Origin: Piezodorus guildinii
Lineage: Eukaryota > Arthropoda > Insecta > Hemiptera > Pentatomidae
Length of the DNA: 64,000 nucleotides
NCBI GenBank assembly: GCA_023052935.1
Contig: CM041292.1
Coordinates: 97,021,237 to 97,085,236 of the forward strand
Reading direction: 5' to 3'
Shown here: in pieces, positions 25,400 through 36,330 of the stretch
Layout of the letters: each line of letters starts with the position of its first letter
How positions within the stretch are numbered: position 1 is the stretch's first letter
Notes under the pieces: generated by a model
The model's input: only the letters and a program-made list of their open reading frames with translations
Told to the model about the DNA's origin: nothing
Database searches by the model: none
Translations under genes and position numbers: made by a program

Positions 25400-25925
25400 G
25401 ATTCATAAATCCCAGTAAAGGGAAGTATTGAGATCATAAACCTTTTCATATTCGATTTTCCAGTGTGATTATATGGTAAATCTAACTCTAAAACGATAAT
25501 TTGTACGAAACTGAAATGTCAAATTTTAGATAAGTACATGCCTGCGATGTTTCGTCAAAATGGAAGGGACCAGAAGACCCACCTTATACCATTAATTTTT
25601 TTACGATTCTATCGAAAATAGCTCGAACGATTTTGTTTAAACTCTTTAAATTAATGCAAAATCGAATCGGCTTATTCTCTTTAAAATAGTCCTACAAAGC
25701 TTAAAAAACATATTTTTAATAAGATGTGTTCCTTTAATTATTTTGTTTAAAATTAAATTAAATTTTTTTTTGCTAGTTAGCGTTAATAAAATGAAATTAA
25801 TGGGTGAATATGAAAAAATTTTGAATACAAACCAAAGGAGATAAAACAGCAGTGATTTTTTCTTCGAAAATATTAATAGTAATATAGATATATAATGTAA
25901 CATCGGAAGTATAAAGATATTCTAA
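25400..25925 (+). repeat. Repeat A, degenerate
   Basis: Recognisable blocks in order: 'aagggaagtattgagatcat' (25420), 'gaaactgaaatgtcaaatttt', 'aaatagctcgaacgattttg' (25615), 'aatagtcctacaaagcttaa' (25684). The 85-codon open frame on the opposite strand is incidental. Confidence 0.6.
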
Positions 25926-26319
25926 AGAAAATCTAAAGCTTCAGCGGTTTCGGAATGGGGTCTCAGGCGATTAGCAAAGAACAAAAACTGACGTACTGGA
26001 CACCACCTCGTAACTCCCGACAGTCACAGACTTTATCTCTAGGAGACATATCAAATTCTTATAAAACCTCTAATAGAGTAAAAATCCATTATTTAACAAA
26101 CTAATTCCGACAGGACGACCACAACGCTGGCAGAAATTCGTGCCAACCCAGACCCAGGCAACAAACCCGATCACTAGTGACTGAAAACCTATTTGACGAA
26201 TATTCCCTTCCAGTCCCGTTCATCCAACCTGCAAATATCGTGACAATATGTGGCAATCAGTTAAAAATATACTCCTTGAGAGTGATCCCTATTAAAATTC
26301 ATTTATCGAAAAAACTAAT

Positions 26320-27350
26320 AAAAGAAACGACAAAAATGGGCAAACCATTTCACCTGTCGCTTCTTGATGGCGGTTTTCAGCACAGGAAGTTTTAGCTCCG
26401 CTCTAATCCTTTCGTTTCTAAGGCGGTCTCTTCTCGTTTTTACTGCGGCCTTACTTAAATACCTCATCTCAGGACGTTATTCGGCTTATCTGCTTGTTAA
26501 GCATTACCCAGGTCTCGCTCTCGTAGGTAAAAGCAGTGAGGTGCACTGATTTGTAAATGTAGAGTTTCGTCTCCAGCCCCACATCTAGATAGCCAACAAT
26601 TCTGTTGCATGTGCTATAATAGATTTGGTTAGCTTTTGCAACCCTTTTTGCTGTTTCCTTCTCTATTTTTCCCCGCATGAATATACTGGAGCCCAAGCAA
26701 AGGATGTTCTCAACTTCTTCTAGAACCTCACCATAACAAATTACATCCACTGTCTCCTTCACGTCTCGAGATCTTGCTCTTAGAGGCATTAATGGTCATT
26801 CGTTTTCGCTGAAGTTCTTCTTGCTATTCCAGTAGGATAGCTCGCTGCAGTTCATCTTTTGTGACACAAACGAGAACGATATCACCTGCGTATATGAGTG
26901 ACTGGCTCAGTATCGTCCTCATGTTCCACTTACCTATAACTGTTTGGGAAGTTCGCCTTTTACAATTTTAATGTATTTCATCCATAAATACAGCAAATAG
27001 AAGTAGGCTAAGGCTGTTTGTTAGTTTTCCTTTATCAATGCGAAAAGGAGCACATTCTGTTTTATTAATCCTTACCACTCCTTTCGAATTTATGTACACA
27101 GATTTTATGAGGTCTCTTTATACATTTAATACTTCAAGGCCGTCCCATATTTCTTAACGTGGGACCGAGTTGAAAGCAATCCTCTTCCTTAAATAAATGC
27201 TAAATATGTGCTTCTATCTCCGTTCTATGATTTTTCTAATGTATTTCTAATGGCAAAGCTGCAAACCTGCTTGCTCCTCTTCCAGCTGTCCTTCCACATA
27301 TGTCGTAGCCTTTTCTCGCATGTACATTTCTTATGCTACAGACAAGGCTA
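26320..27350 (-). pseudogene. Non-LTR reverse transcriptase relic
   Basis: A decayed LINE on the minus strand. Order from its 5' side: 'VEGQLEEEQAGLQ' (near 27290), the fingers/palm junction common to RTE/R2-like enzymes; a motif-A-side relic 'AFNSVPR' (near 27170); 'KLTNSLSLLLFAVFMDE' (near 27000); the catalytic box as YAGDIVLV (near 26890) in place of YADD; then an open 106-codon frame (26469-26789) with 'KIEKETAKRVAKANQIYYS' and 'KLYIYKSVHLTAFTYESETW'. In another frame 'KAAVKTRRDRLRNERIRAEL' follows (26380-26460). Multiple frameshifts, stops and an Asp-to-Gly change at the active site show it is dead. Confidence 0.75.
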
Positions 27351-27587
27351 ATTTATATGTAATACTCGGATACATGAAATTGTAATTAAGGGGAGTTGGG
27401 GTGTTACGAGACCAGATTTCACCGTAGAGACTGTATAATTTCTGGCAAATATCGGATTAAGGTTTAAAGGTGGATATACAACTATTTTTAGATTATACAA
27501 ATTTATCTGAATACATAAAAATTTTAATTAACGGAGGGAAGGGGTATTAACACTGGCTTTGAGCAATAAAATCCTGATTACAGAGAG

Positions 27588-27655
27588 GGAGGATGGAGGG
27601 GCGGCGGAGGAGGGATAGTGCGTGGGGGGGAGGGAGTGCGGGGGCGGGAGGAGCC
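27588..27655 (+). other. Purine-rich, G-quadruplex-capable tract
   Basis: About 70 bp of G/A-rich sequence including GTGGGGGGGAGGGAGTGC followed by GGGGGCGGGAGG, giving at least four G-tracts of three or more within about 30 nt. It contrasts strongly with the surrounding AT-rich DNA. Confidence 0.6.
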
Positions 27656-27920
27656 CCATCGATTTTGGGTCTTGGTCCCACCTCCACCCTCAGGATTAGG
27701 TAACCTTCACACGTGAATTTAAATTTAACGGTCATTCAATGCGCCTCAATTTTATCCCAATCACATTTTCCATGTTCAAAAAAAATTTGGGAAGAAATGC
27801 ATGACAATAGTTTAAAAAAAAATAATAATCTATACTAATATTATAAAGCTGAAGAGTTTGTTTGTTTATTTGAACGCGCTAATCTCAGAAACTACTGGTT
27901 CGAAATGAAAAATTCTTTTT

Positions 27921-28262
27921 GTGTTGGATAGTCCATTTACCGAGGAAGGCTATAGACTATATAACATCACGCTGCGACCAATAGCAGTGAAGAATCAGTG
28001 GAAAATCTTGGAAAAAACGGGAATAATTAGGGAAACAAAACCTTGCATCCCAATGATTCCAAATGATTTACTTTTTATTTTTAAAATAATTCAATTTCCC
28101 CATAATTTATCTTTTGCTGTAACAATTAATAAATCACAGGGACAAACATTTAAACACGTAGGAATTGATTTACGTCGAGATCGGGTTGCGGAGAAAATCA
28201 GTATGTTCTTCTGCCACATGAAAATAAAACTAAAAATGTCATTTACGCGGAAGTTCTTTCAA
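27921..28262 (+). pseudogene. Helitron helicase C-terminal remnant
   Basis: The open frame begins in the Helitron 5' region and then encodes 'LSFAVTINKSQGQTFKHVGI' followed by DLRRD. This is the conserved Pif1-like/Helitron helicase motif block near the C terminus. After a frameshift near 28200 the family's end, 'KTKNVIYAEVL', is visible at about 28228-28260. The ATPase Walker motifs and the Rep nuclease are absent, so the protein cannot function. Downstream the same frame runs into RTE sequence by chance, which makes one misleading 187-codon open frame. Confidence 0.75.
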
Positions 28263-28321
28263 ATATATTCTTTTAAAAACTTATTAATAGCGATCATAAT
28301 AACAGAAATTGACGCAGACGA

Positions 28322-28878
28322 AATCGCTTTAGAATATGTCAAAGAAAAGGTGACGTGTACCGAGAAAGGATTAAATCTGGTTGACGAAATTCCGGTTCTG
28401 GGAAACGCCGATGATTTGGTACTGTTAGGGGAAGACACGGAAACTAATAAAATAAAAACCGGTAAAAAAAATAAATACCGATAAGAAAAAATATATGATT
28501 AGTAGCAGAGACGGTGGCGGATCTTAGTGATATTGATATATCAGGGCATACTTTTGAACACGTAAAGAAATTTAAGTATTTAGGTTCTTTGATAACGAGA
28601 AAAAATCAAGTCCAGGAGAAAATAAAGTCCCGGTTATAGGCGGAAAATGCGTGTTATTATTCAGTTGCGAAATTAGTTAGCTCGCGGCTTCTCTCTAAAA
28701 ACTTAAAAGTTAGAAATTAAAAAACTATTATTCTTCCGACGGTCCATTACGAATGTGAAACGTGGCCGCTTATTTTGAAGGACGAACAACGGCTAAAATT
28801 TTCGAAAATAAGGTACTACAGGCAAAATATTTGGACCAAAGAGAGATGAGGCCACTAGGGAGTAAAGAAGGTTGCGGA
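28322..28878 (+). pseudogene. RTE fragment, third copy
   Basis: Aligns with RTE positions equivalent to about 31480-32055: 'ALEYVKEKVTCTEKGLNL', then a changed catalytic box (ADD preceded by N instead of Y, near 28410), then the 'KFKYLGS' and 'HYECETWPL' regions. Several frameshifts and both ends are missing. It is more diverged than the two other copies. Confidence 0.75.
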
Positions 28879-29440
28879 GATTATATTTATATCAATCTAT
28901 ATTATTAATAAGTTATGTTTTATTTCAAGAGTCATTTTTAACTTTAATCTTTATTACCTTGAAGCATATACATTTATAAATTTAAATAAATTATAACAAT
29001 TATTATTTCTTTTGAATTATTCGAGTATAATAATCAGAACTATTATTTTAATCACATGTAGGACTTTTATTAGCTATATGCCTATGTTTATAAAATAAAT
29101 CAATCAATTTTCTAGTCATCGCAGTATCTCAAAAATTAATATGGTTGTGAAGCTAAAAATGTTCCTGGAGGTTCGGCTTAGTGTCCAGATGTGCAATAAG
29201 GCTGGGTTTGAAAATCTTGTTTCTTTTCCTCGCGCGGATCTCATTACCACGTATGGGGAGCGTCCCACGGGTGGCGGATGTGGGAATGGTCGGTGGAATT
29301 TCCTCGGAAGCTCCTCCCGGCTAAGTCCGATGGACTCGCTGACCAACAATGAGAGCGGCCCCCCAGGCTTGCTGGAGGGTGTGACGTAGGTTCGAACGCC
29401 CTACTCACATATTTTAGTTCACAAAATATCACCAAAAGTC

Positions 29441-30634
29441 ATGGATTCCTCTGAGGTAAAACGCTCATTATCCGGAGGTAAACTAGTCCCCCGTTCGGGT
29501 CTCCGGGTGGGGACTGCTTCAGGGGAATCATGGCGCAAGATGAAAATTAGAGATCTAACAATAGGGACGTGGAACGTTAGAAGTTTAAATACGGCAGGTG
29601 GGTTAAAGTCGGTCGCGAATGAAGTTAAGGGGTACCATTTAGATATCGTTGTATTACAAGAGGTTCGCTGGCCAGGGGAGGGTTCGTTAACAGAAGGAAA
29701 GTATACTATTTGGTACGGGGGGAGCGTTAATTATTGTCTAGGTACCGGGTTTCTGATTAGGAATAGATTTCTTTCCGCATTACGGGACGTACAGTTCTTT
29801 AGTGAAAGAATATCGGTTGCTATATTTCAAGGGCGTTGGTTTAAAATCGCGTTTATAAACATTCATTCTCCCACCGAAGACAGTGATGATGAAGTAAAAT
29901 GCGAATTTGATGATAAACTAGAGTCGGTTTACGATAAGTTACCGCGAAATTACATTAAGATAATAGTAGGCGACGCGAACGCAAAGGTTGGAAGGGAAGA
30001 AATATATCGTCCTACAACCGGTAAAGAAAGTTTGCACGAATATAGTAATGATAATGGGACCCGACTAATAAACTTTGCCATTTCGAAAAACCTAGTAATC
30101 AAAAGCACTACATTTAAACGTAAGGATATTCATAAGTATACGTGGACATCACCGGATGGACAAACACGGAATCAAATCGATCATGTTTTAATACAAAACA
30201 GATGGCAAAGTAGCATAATTAACGTGAGATCATATCGGGGTGCAGAATGCGGTTCTGATCATGAATTAGTAATCGCGAATCTTCGACAAAAACTAAATAC
30301 AAAAAAGAGAACACCAAACTATATTCGTCCCGAGAATTTTGATTTAGTTAAATTGAACAACCTCGAAATTAGAAAACAATTCGCGATAGAAGTAAAAAAT
30401 CGGTTCGAAGCTTTGGAATCTTCAGACGAGGAACACAAAGATGTAAACAAACTATGGGAAGGGATCAGGGATAATATTAAAGAGGTCGGTAATTTATGTC
30501 TTGGAAAAATCGAAAATAAAAAGAACAAACCTTGGTTCGACAGGGATTGTCAAAATATGTGCGAAAAAAGAAAAACCGCTAAAGTGAATTCCTTAAATAA
30601 TCCAAGCGATAATAATGTGCTTACTTTCGGTTAG
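29441..30634 (+). CDS. RTE endonuclease domain (open frame)
   Basis: 397 codons open from an ATG. Residues about 35-280 form an exonuclease-endonuclease-phosphatase-fold nuclease, which nicks target DNA to prime reverse transcription. Visible signature residues: 'IGTWNVRSLNT' (metal/phosphate Asn), 'VVLQEVRW' (catalytic Glu), 'GDANAKVG' (catalytic Asp-Asn), 'TWTSPDGQTRNQIDHV', and 'GSDHELVIANL' (the SDH box with catalytic His). All core positions look intact, so this half may still encode a folded nuclease. The frame ends at 30634 because one G is missing near 30620 compared with the other copy; in a working element it would continue into the reverse transcriptase. Confidence 0.8.
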   Translation: MDSSEVKRSLSGGKLVPRSGLRVGTASGESWRKMKIRDLTIGTWNVRSLNTAGGLKSVANEVKGYHLDIVVLQEVRWPGEGSLTEGKYTIWYGGSVNYCLGTGFLIRNRFLSALRDVQFFSERISVAIFQGRWFKIAFINIHSPTEDSDDEVKCEFDDKLESVYDKLPRNYIKIIVGDANAKVGREEIYRPTTGKESLHEYSNDNGTRLINFAISKNLVIKSTTFKRKDIHKYTWTSPDGQTRNQIDHVLIQNRWQSSIINVRSYRGAECGSDHELVIANLRQKLNTKKRTPNYIRPENFDLVKLNNLEIRKQFAIEVKNRFEALESSDEEHKDVNKLWEGIRDNIKEVGNLCLGKIENKKNKPWFDRDCQNMCEKRKTAKVNSLNNPSDNNVLTFG

Positions 30635-32335
30635 TAAAAAACGAAACTTCAAAATTCTTAAAAAATAAGAAAAGAGAGTATCTTAAAGGCAAAATAATAG
30701 AAATAGAAAAACACTGAAACGAAAATAACGTAAGAGATATGTACAAAGGTATAAACAAATCGCGTAAAAGATTTGAACCTCTATTGAATGCGGTTAAAGA
30801 TGCAAATAACAATATAATTGCGGATCCTTCTGAGATATTAAATAAATTTAAACAACACTTTGACGTCATCTTAAATACGGAAAATAATAATCAATCTCCT
30901 CTCTCTGAATATCAGAGCGCTGAACCATGGATAGACGCACCGAGTAAAGAGGAAGTCGAAATGGCGATAGGAAAATTAAAACGTTATAAGGCCGCAGGAA
31001 ATGATAATATCACGAGTGAATTAATCAAGGCGTGTGGAGAAGCGGGCGTTTCCAAAATACATTTTTTAGTTAAAAAGATCTGGGAAACTGAAAAAATGCC
31101 CGAAGAATGGAAAGAATCAATACTTATTCCGATTCACAAAAAAGGACCGAGGTCGGATTGTAACAACTATCGTGGGATCTCTCTTCTCCCAGTATGCTAT
31201 AAAATATTCTCGTCAATTCTAACTAGTCGAATAACGGAATACGCTGAGGAAATTATCGGAGATTACCAATGTGGTTTTAGGCGGAATCGCTCGACTATTG
31301 ACCAAATATTTTCCTTACGTCAAATATTAGAGAAAAAATTCGAATACAACGGTGTAGATGTGTTTGTCGGAAACATTCCATAAAGTTAGAATCGGTCATA
31401 ATTACTCCGAGAGATTTGAGGTGCGATCGGGTTTGAAACAGGGTGACTCCCTTTCACCTGTGTTATTTAATATAGCTTTAGAATATGTCATAGAAAAGGT
31501 GATGTGTACCGAGAAAGGCTTAAATATGGGTGACAAGATTCCGGTTTTGGGGTATGCCGATGATCTGGTACTGCTAGGTGAAGACACGGAAACCATACAA
31601 CTAAATACAAGTGTGTTAATAAAAACCGGTAAAGAAATAGGACTCGAATTAAATACCGGTAAGACGAAGTATATGATCAGTAGCAGAAACGGTGTCGATC
31701 TTGGTGATATTGATGTATCAGGTCATACTTTGGAACACGTAGAGAAATTCAAGTATTTAGGTTCAATTATAACTAGAAAAAATGAAATCCAGGAAGAAAT
31801 AAAGTCCCGGTTAAAGGTGGGAAATGCGTGTTATTATTCAGTTGCTAAGTTACTTAGTTCGCGGCTTCTATCTAAAAACTTAAAGATTAGAATTTATAAA
31901 ACTATTATTCTTCCAACGGTTCTTTACGGATGTGAAACGTGGCCGCTTACTTTAAAGGATGAACAGCGGCTTAAGGTTTTCGAAAATAAGGTATTGCGTA
32001 AAATATTTGGTCCAAAGAGAGATGAGGCCACTGGGGAGTTTAGAAGGTTGCATAACGCGGAATTGCGGAGTTTGTACCCTGTGAATATAATTGAGTTGAT
32101 AGCATCGCGGAGACTCAAATGGGCGCGTAAAGTTGTTGGGCTTAGTGAGGAACGGATTCCGAGAAAGTTGGTATTCGCTGAACCGACTGGTAGGCGTCCG
32201 AAAGGTAGGCCGAAGCTTCGATGGGAGGATTGCATTAAGGCTGATCTCGGGGGCTTGGGCTTGACCGGTGAACATTGGACGAGTCTATGCAGGCGAAGTT
32301 TGGTGGTATCGGCATCGAACCTTCGGGTTCGGTAA
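30635..32335 (+). pseudogene. RTE reverse transcriptase, motif A deleted
   Basis: Continuation of the RTE polyprotein after the 30620 frameshift. A TGA interrupts it near 30714. The frame is then open 30739-31383 (fingers: 'KAAGNDNITSELIKACGEAG', 'PIHKKGPRSDCNNYRGISLL', 'QCGFRRNRSTIDQIF'). Near 31355 about 110 bp present in the 17 kb copy are absent. The lost part is the DF-K-AYD-like motif A with the first catalytic Asp. The frame changes and reopens 31358-32335 with 'RSGLKQGDSLSPVLFNIAL' (motif B), 'GYADDLVLLG' (motif C), 'KYLGS', 'LYGCETWPLT' and the basic 'RPKGRPKLRWEDC' end. Loss of motif A makes it catalytically dead whatever the frame. Confidence 0.85.
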
Positions 32336-32705
32336 GCCTATTATTATTATTATTGAAAATCTTCAACTTACAAGTGGTTGAAATTGTAAATTTGGCAGGA
32401 AGAAGTCTAGATCGGGCTTTAAATAATAACAAAGAGTAGCAGATAGTTGATATTTATTATAGCCACTCTTACTATAAACGCACATAAATTAATACGAAAT
32501 GCAATATTCGCTAGCAAAGCTGCGGTTCACAGCTAGTAATAAAATAAATGTCTCCCTTACCAGAACAAACATTAGATCCTAAATATGCCTATCTATAGTC
32601 TACTTCTTTTCTCATTGAGGCAGAAATTTATCGCTAATAAATCTGCTGGATTTTTAAACCCTTTAGTCTTCTATCCATTCTTCCAAATAAACTGATAGTT
32701 CTCAG

Positions 32706-32945
32706 GTTTTTTACTTTCACTTACCTATATATATAATAAAATTTTCGAATTCCAGTTTTCGAGGGAAAATAATCGTTTTGAGGTCTCCTGAGTCCAAATA
32801 ACCAAGTACTGAAAAAAGATCTGTGTGTGTAGTAAGTCAACTTCAAATATTTTTCAAATTGAAGTATATTTAATAGTGTTTAAATTGATTTTTATCAGTC
32901 AAGCTAAGTGAAAGTCTGTTTTGCTCGCACCAGATTTTTTTTATT
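32706..32945 (+). repeat. Repeat A, internally deleted short form
   Basis: Both ends are present (ACTTTCACTTACCTATAT at 32713 and TAAGTGAAAGTCTG near 32905, then CTCGCACCAGA plus a T-run) but most of the middle is gone, leaving about 240 bp. This resembles the deletion derivatives common among DNA transposons. Confidence 0.75.
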
Positions 32946-33802
32946 TTTACCAATATACATCTTAGAATTAAAAGGATCAAATTACTTAAATCATTAATTA
33001 AATTCAATTAATGGCAATTTTAAAAATTAACTAAAGTAAACAAAGCTGAGATGAAATGTGGGTTTCAAGCGTGACTTTCATTCAAAGCAATATAGCTCTT
33101 AAAGGGTTGGTCCTAGCTAAAAATGTTTTCGGTTTTTTCCGATCGGTTGACAGAACAGATAATGCGGACAATGTTTATAAAGTTGGAGCAAAATGTTTCT
33201 TGTCTTGTATCAGATCGCTCAGAATCGAGCTACAGCATCAAAATAGAATTGAAAAAAAATAAAAATAAAAAATTGGGCAGCACTCTGTCATTCATTCCAT
33301 ATTAGATATCTAAAATTTAAATACACATTTAAATTAATAATAATAAATGACAGATGCTTGAAAGCATTTTTTATTAAATCGAGTAAAAATACCAAACATG
33401 GCCCCTTCATTGGAATAAGAGTTAAAACTTAACGTTTCGAAACATTTTCAGCTTTACCCCATTCGATTTTGAAGCTCCAATAAATTTGGTAGGCACGAAG
33501 AAATCAAAGTGGATCTTCCACAACATGTTTATCACATGAGTGAAGTAAGTCCATTGAAGAAGGGCTTGTTATCTTCCAAACGGCTGCTCCCAAAACCCTT
33601 TGACGGTCCGGACAAGAAAAATCACACGAGCCAATGCTTCTTCTGGTTTGTATTGTGTCTTTCAATACTAATTACGTCGTCCTAATCACTCATGCGGGTA
33701 TTTTGTTGGAGAAATAAAAAAGGCTCGGCGATGGTATTATTGGGAACAATAAAAATCTGTTCCTCTGCGTGTTAAAAGTAAAACGATTATAAAAAATTAA
33801 AT

Positions 33803-33864
<62 letters not shown>

Positions 33865-35216
33865 CGATACTTAGTTTTAAAAGGAATGTTATTTTATTTT
33901 GTGCTGGCGTTTCAACCTCAACTTTAGCCCATCTTTGCTTTGTGATTGGAGCAACAATGAATGTGATGGTAGTAAGTGTTTTTCCCCCTCTTCTAAAATG
34001 AACCCTGTGAAAAAAAATATTGGCTAATTTAAATTATTATTAAATAATTATAAGAAGGCAATAATAGTGAGGGAGCTTCAATCCTGGCTGTGGCAGAATA
34101 CTGCCACAATAATAATAATATACTGTTATTTCGGCAGGGGATGACCCTGTGGTATGGAGACCCTCCTGGGGCACACCCAATCTCTATAAAGTGGGTACCC
34201 AAAAATAGGAGAAACCTAGTGGCTGAGCGTGATCTCTGCTTATTCATCTCGTTGCACGGCCGTTGGCTTAGAAACAGTACCAAGTGCGATAAGTTCAAAG
34301 CCATCATGGGTTGTAGAGGTACAGGTTTTTTTGTTTCAATACTGATGAGTTACGGAAATAATTTAGCTATAAGAGATTAATAACCTATTTGATGATCTGT
34401 GTGTGGCTTTAGAGTTGGTAAGGACCAAAAAAAAATAAATAAATAAAAATTAGCCTATAAATATTTCTCTGACTTTATAAGAAACAAGAAGAAAAAAAAA
34501 TACAAATACATCATTTTTTTTTTTTTATATTTTAAAATCAGTCGATTCTAATGGCGTTTTAAAAGATTCAAATAAATTAATTAAAAACTAAAGCAGTTAA
34601 TATGGAGGGAGGGTCGGTTCGAATGGCGAACAAAAATGATTGGAAAACAGTGTCAAAATTATTTATTATTCATCACCCGATCAACTAATTAATATTGAAT
34701 AAAGCAGTTAATGTATCTTTATTTAAATGAATGACAGTTGTAGTTTTGAATTAAATTTGTTCTGTGAAGGATAAAACTTGGTGTTTAAAGACTTAAATAT
34801 TTTTTCAATAATTCCTCATATTTTAAAAATGATTTAAGTAATGTCAGATAAATTGAGCGAACTAAATTCATTAATTAAGCTTGAGTACCTCAAATGTAAA
34901 CCTTGAATATTATAGCGATAGTATTGTAGAATTACAATATTGAATATTATACTATAGAATTGTAGAATTATTGAGTAACTCTTGAAATAAATCTTTCATA
35001 CGAAGCTTTGACAATCGATGGAACTGTTTTAAATTTAGTTCCTCTGGTGCTGAATTATATAGGGAGTTGCGTGAGTAGTGACAGTTCAACAACAGATCTA
35101 CCACGGATACTAAACGAGCATGAGAAATGGATCGAAAAATCGTCTGTTTTTCTGACGGCCTAACAGTGGTATAATACATCAAACAAATTTCTTCTCAAAA
35201 CACAATTTTATTTTTT
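32946..35216. other. Intergenic DNA, no gene recognised
   Basis: AT-rich, with a GC-richer patch at 34130-34320 that gives overlapping open frames on both strands but no recognised domain. Contains the (AT)n tract noted separately. Confidence 0.5.
33808..33860. repeat. (AT)n microsatellite
   Basis: About 53 bp of pure AT dinucleotide. Confidence 0.95.
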
Positions 35217-35229
35217 ACTTTCACTAACC

Positions 35230-35264
<35 letters not shown>

Positions 35265-36330
35265 CACCCCTACCTCGCCTTTGAAGGCTATACGGGGGTT
35301 TCTCAGACCAGGGAGTGAGGGCGGGGTATAAATGCCGAGATAAAAGTCCTCCGTACTGAGACTCGAACTCGTAATATTATGGTTTCCAATTTTTGGTTCT
35401 CTGTGGTTGCTAGGCAACGCGCGTCAACGTAACGCGCGCTAACCTACTCGGCTACCCCGCCCCCCTAACCTATATATGAAATATATAATAAGGGAAAGTA
35501 TTGCGACTGTGAATATTTTTCAATTCCAGTTTTCGACGGAAATACACGTTTCAGGGTCCCCAAGTCCAACCAACCAAGTCCCGAAAAAAGGTCTGTATGT
35601 GTGTGTAGTAAGTCTCACGCAAAAACGGAAAGTCGTACGAAACTGAAATTCCATGTTTAAGACTACTATATGACCGAGATATTGCAGCAACTTTCTCATC
35701 AAAATCGGCTAATCAGAAGAGCCACTTTATGCATTTTGCACCTGTTAACGATTTTCTCCAAACGGCTCTACTGGCCGTATTTATTAAATTAAACTGGCTA
35801 TATTTATGTACAATTTAATGGGCTTTAATATTATGTAGGTTTTATCCTGATCGAAGTCTGGCTGGGCTTAAATGCCGGTATTTTAAATTTTCTTCCTCTA
35901 AACTGCCTTTAATTTTATAGTTTCGTAAAAATTTACCATATCATCATGTAAGTATTGATAAAAAAATTAATAATGATTTAAAGGAGAAATGAGCGAAAAT
36001 TGCTAATGTGTTTTTGGATTTTTTGAAGATAAGAACATTAATATAGATGTATAATATGCAGTTAGATAGCTAAAGATTTTAGGAAAAATATTATCTTACA
36101 CACTAAGTTGTAAAATGTAATGGAGAGTGCTGAAAAGCGGATAAAACTAGTTATATGAATACAAATTGTTTATTGTTTTATTATTTTATCTAAAACATGT
36201 ATTTCAAATGAAACTAAAATTTTTAAAGAAATCTTTAAACCTTTTTGAATTCTATAAGTTCTTAAATTCATTTTAACAATCGAGATAAGTGAAAGTCGTG
36301 TGTTGCCGGCGCTACTTTTTTTATACTAAA
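35217..36330 (+). repeat. Repeat A, full span, split by a tRNA-SINE
   Basis: Starts ACTTTCACTAACCTATAT (35217), is interrupted by a 230-bp SINE, resumes at about 35476 with ATGAAATATATAATAAGG, and continues through 'gggaaagtattgcgactgtg', 'tatgaccgagatattgcag' and 'cttaaatgccggtatttt' to the 3' end GATAAGTGAAAGTCGTGTG (about 36283). Without the SINE it is about 870 bp, the same as the copy at 4965-5845. Confidence 0.75.
35235..35464 (-). mobile_element. tRNA-headed SINE, second family
   Basis: Minus strand, 230 bp, with an exact 11-bp duplication CTAACCTATAT (35224-35234 and 35465-35475) and a poly(A) tail (T-run from 35235). The head reads gcggggtagccgagtaggtt, a canonical box A context. 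After an insertion containing a self-complementary gcgcgcgttac...gcgcgttgcc stretch comes box B, GAGTTCGAGTCTC. It is unrelated in body sequence to S1. A GC-rich unit in AT-rich surroundings. Confidence 0.88.

Larger units (their letters stand above)
29141..32354 (+). mobile_element. RTE-type LINE, nearly full length but inactive
   Basis: A GC-rich leader (29141-29440), an apurinic endonuclease-like domain, a reverse transcriptase, a basic C-terminal tail, and a very short 3' end of stop plus GCCTATTATTATTATT. This is the compact plan of RTE-clade elements. The 5' boundary is set by the change in base composition and is approximate. Relative to the copy at 17.1 kb this copy lost about 110 bp around RT motif A. 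Confidence 0.8.
27830..32536 (+). mobile_element. Probable Helitron, gutted and filled with RTE copies
   Basis: The 5' end reads A|TCTATACTAATATTATAAAG (27830), the widely shared start of insect Helitrons. It is followed by the GTTTGTTTGTTT...AACGCGCTAATCTCAG and AGTCCATTTACCGAGG blocks. The proposed 3' end (32514-32536) has a short stem, AGCTG...CAGCT, immediately followed by CTAG, then T, which fits insertion between A and T. A helicase C-terminal relic lies just inside the 5' end; no Rep (HUH) domain remains. The interior holds an RTE fragment (28322-28878) and a long RTE copy (29141-32354). The end pairing is inferred from motif and orientation. Confidence 0.6.

Noticed and set aside
27921..28484. 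A single 187-residue protein
   Set aside because: It is a Helitron helicase tail that runs by chance into an RTE fragment; the two halves belong to different elements.
34029..34380. GC-richer patch with overlapping 92- and 96-codon frames
   Set aside because: No domain on either strand and no splice signals I trust; perhaps an unrecognised transposon fragment.
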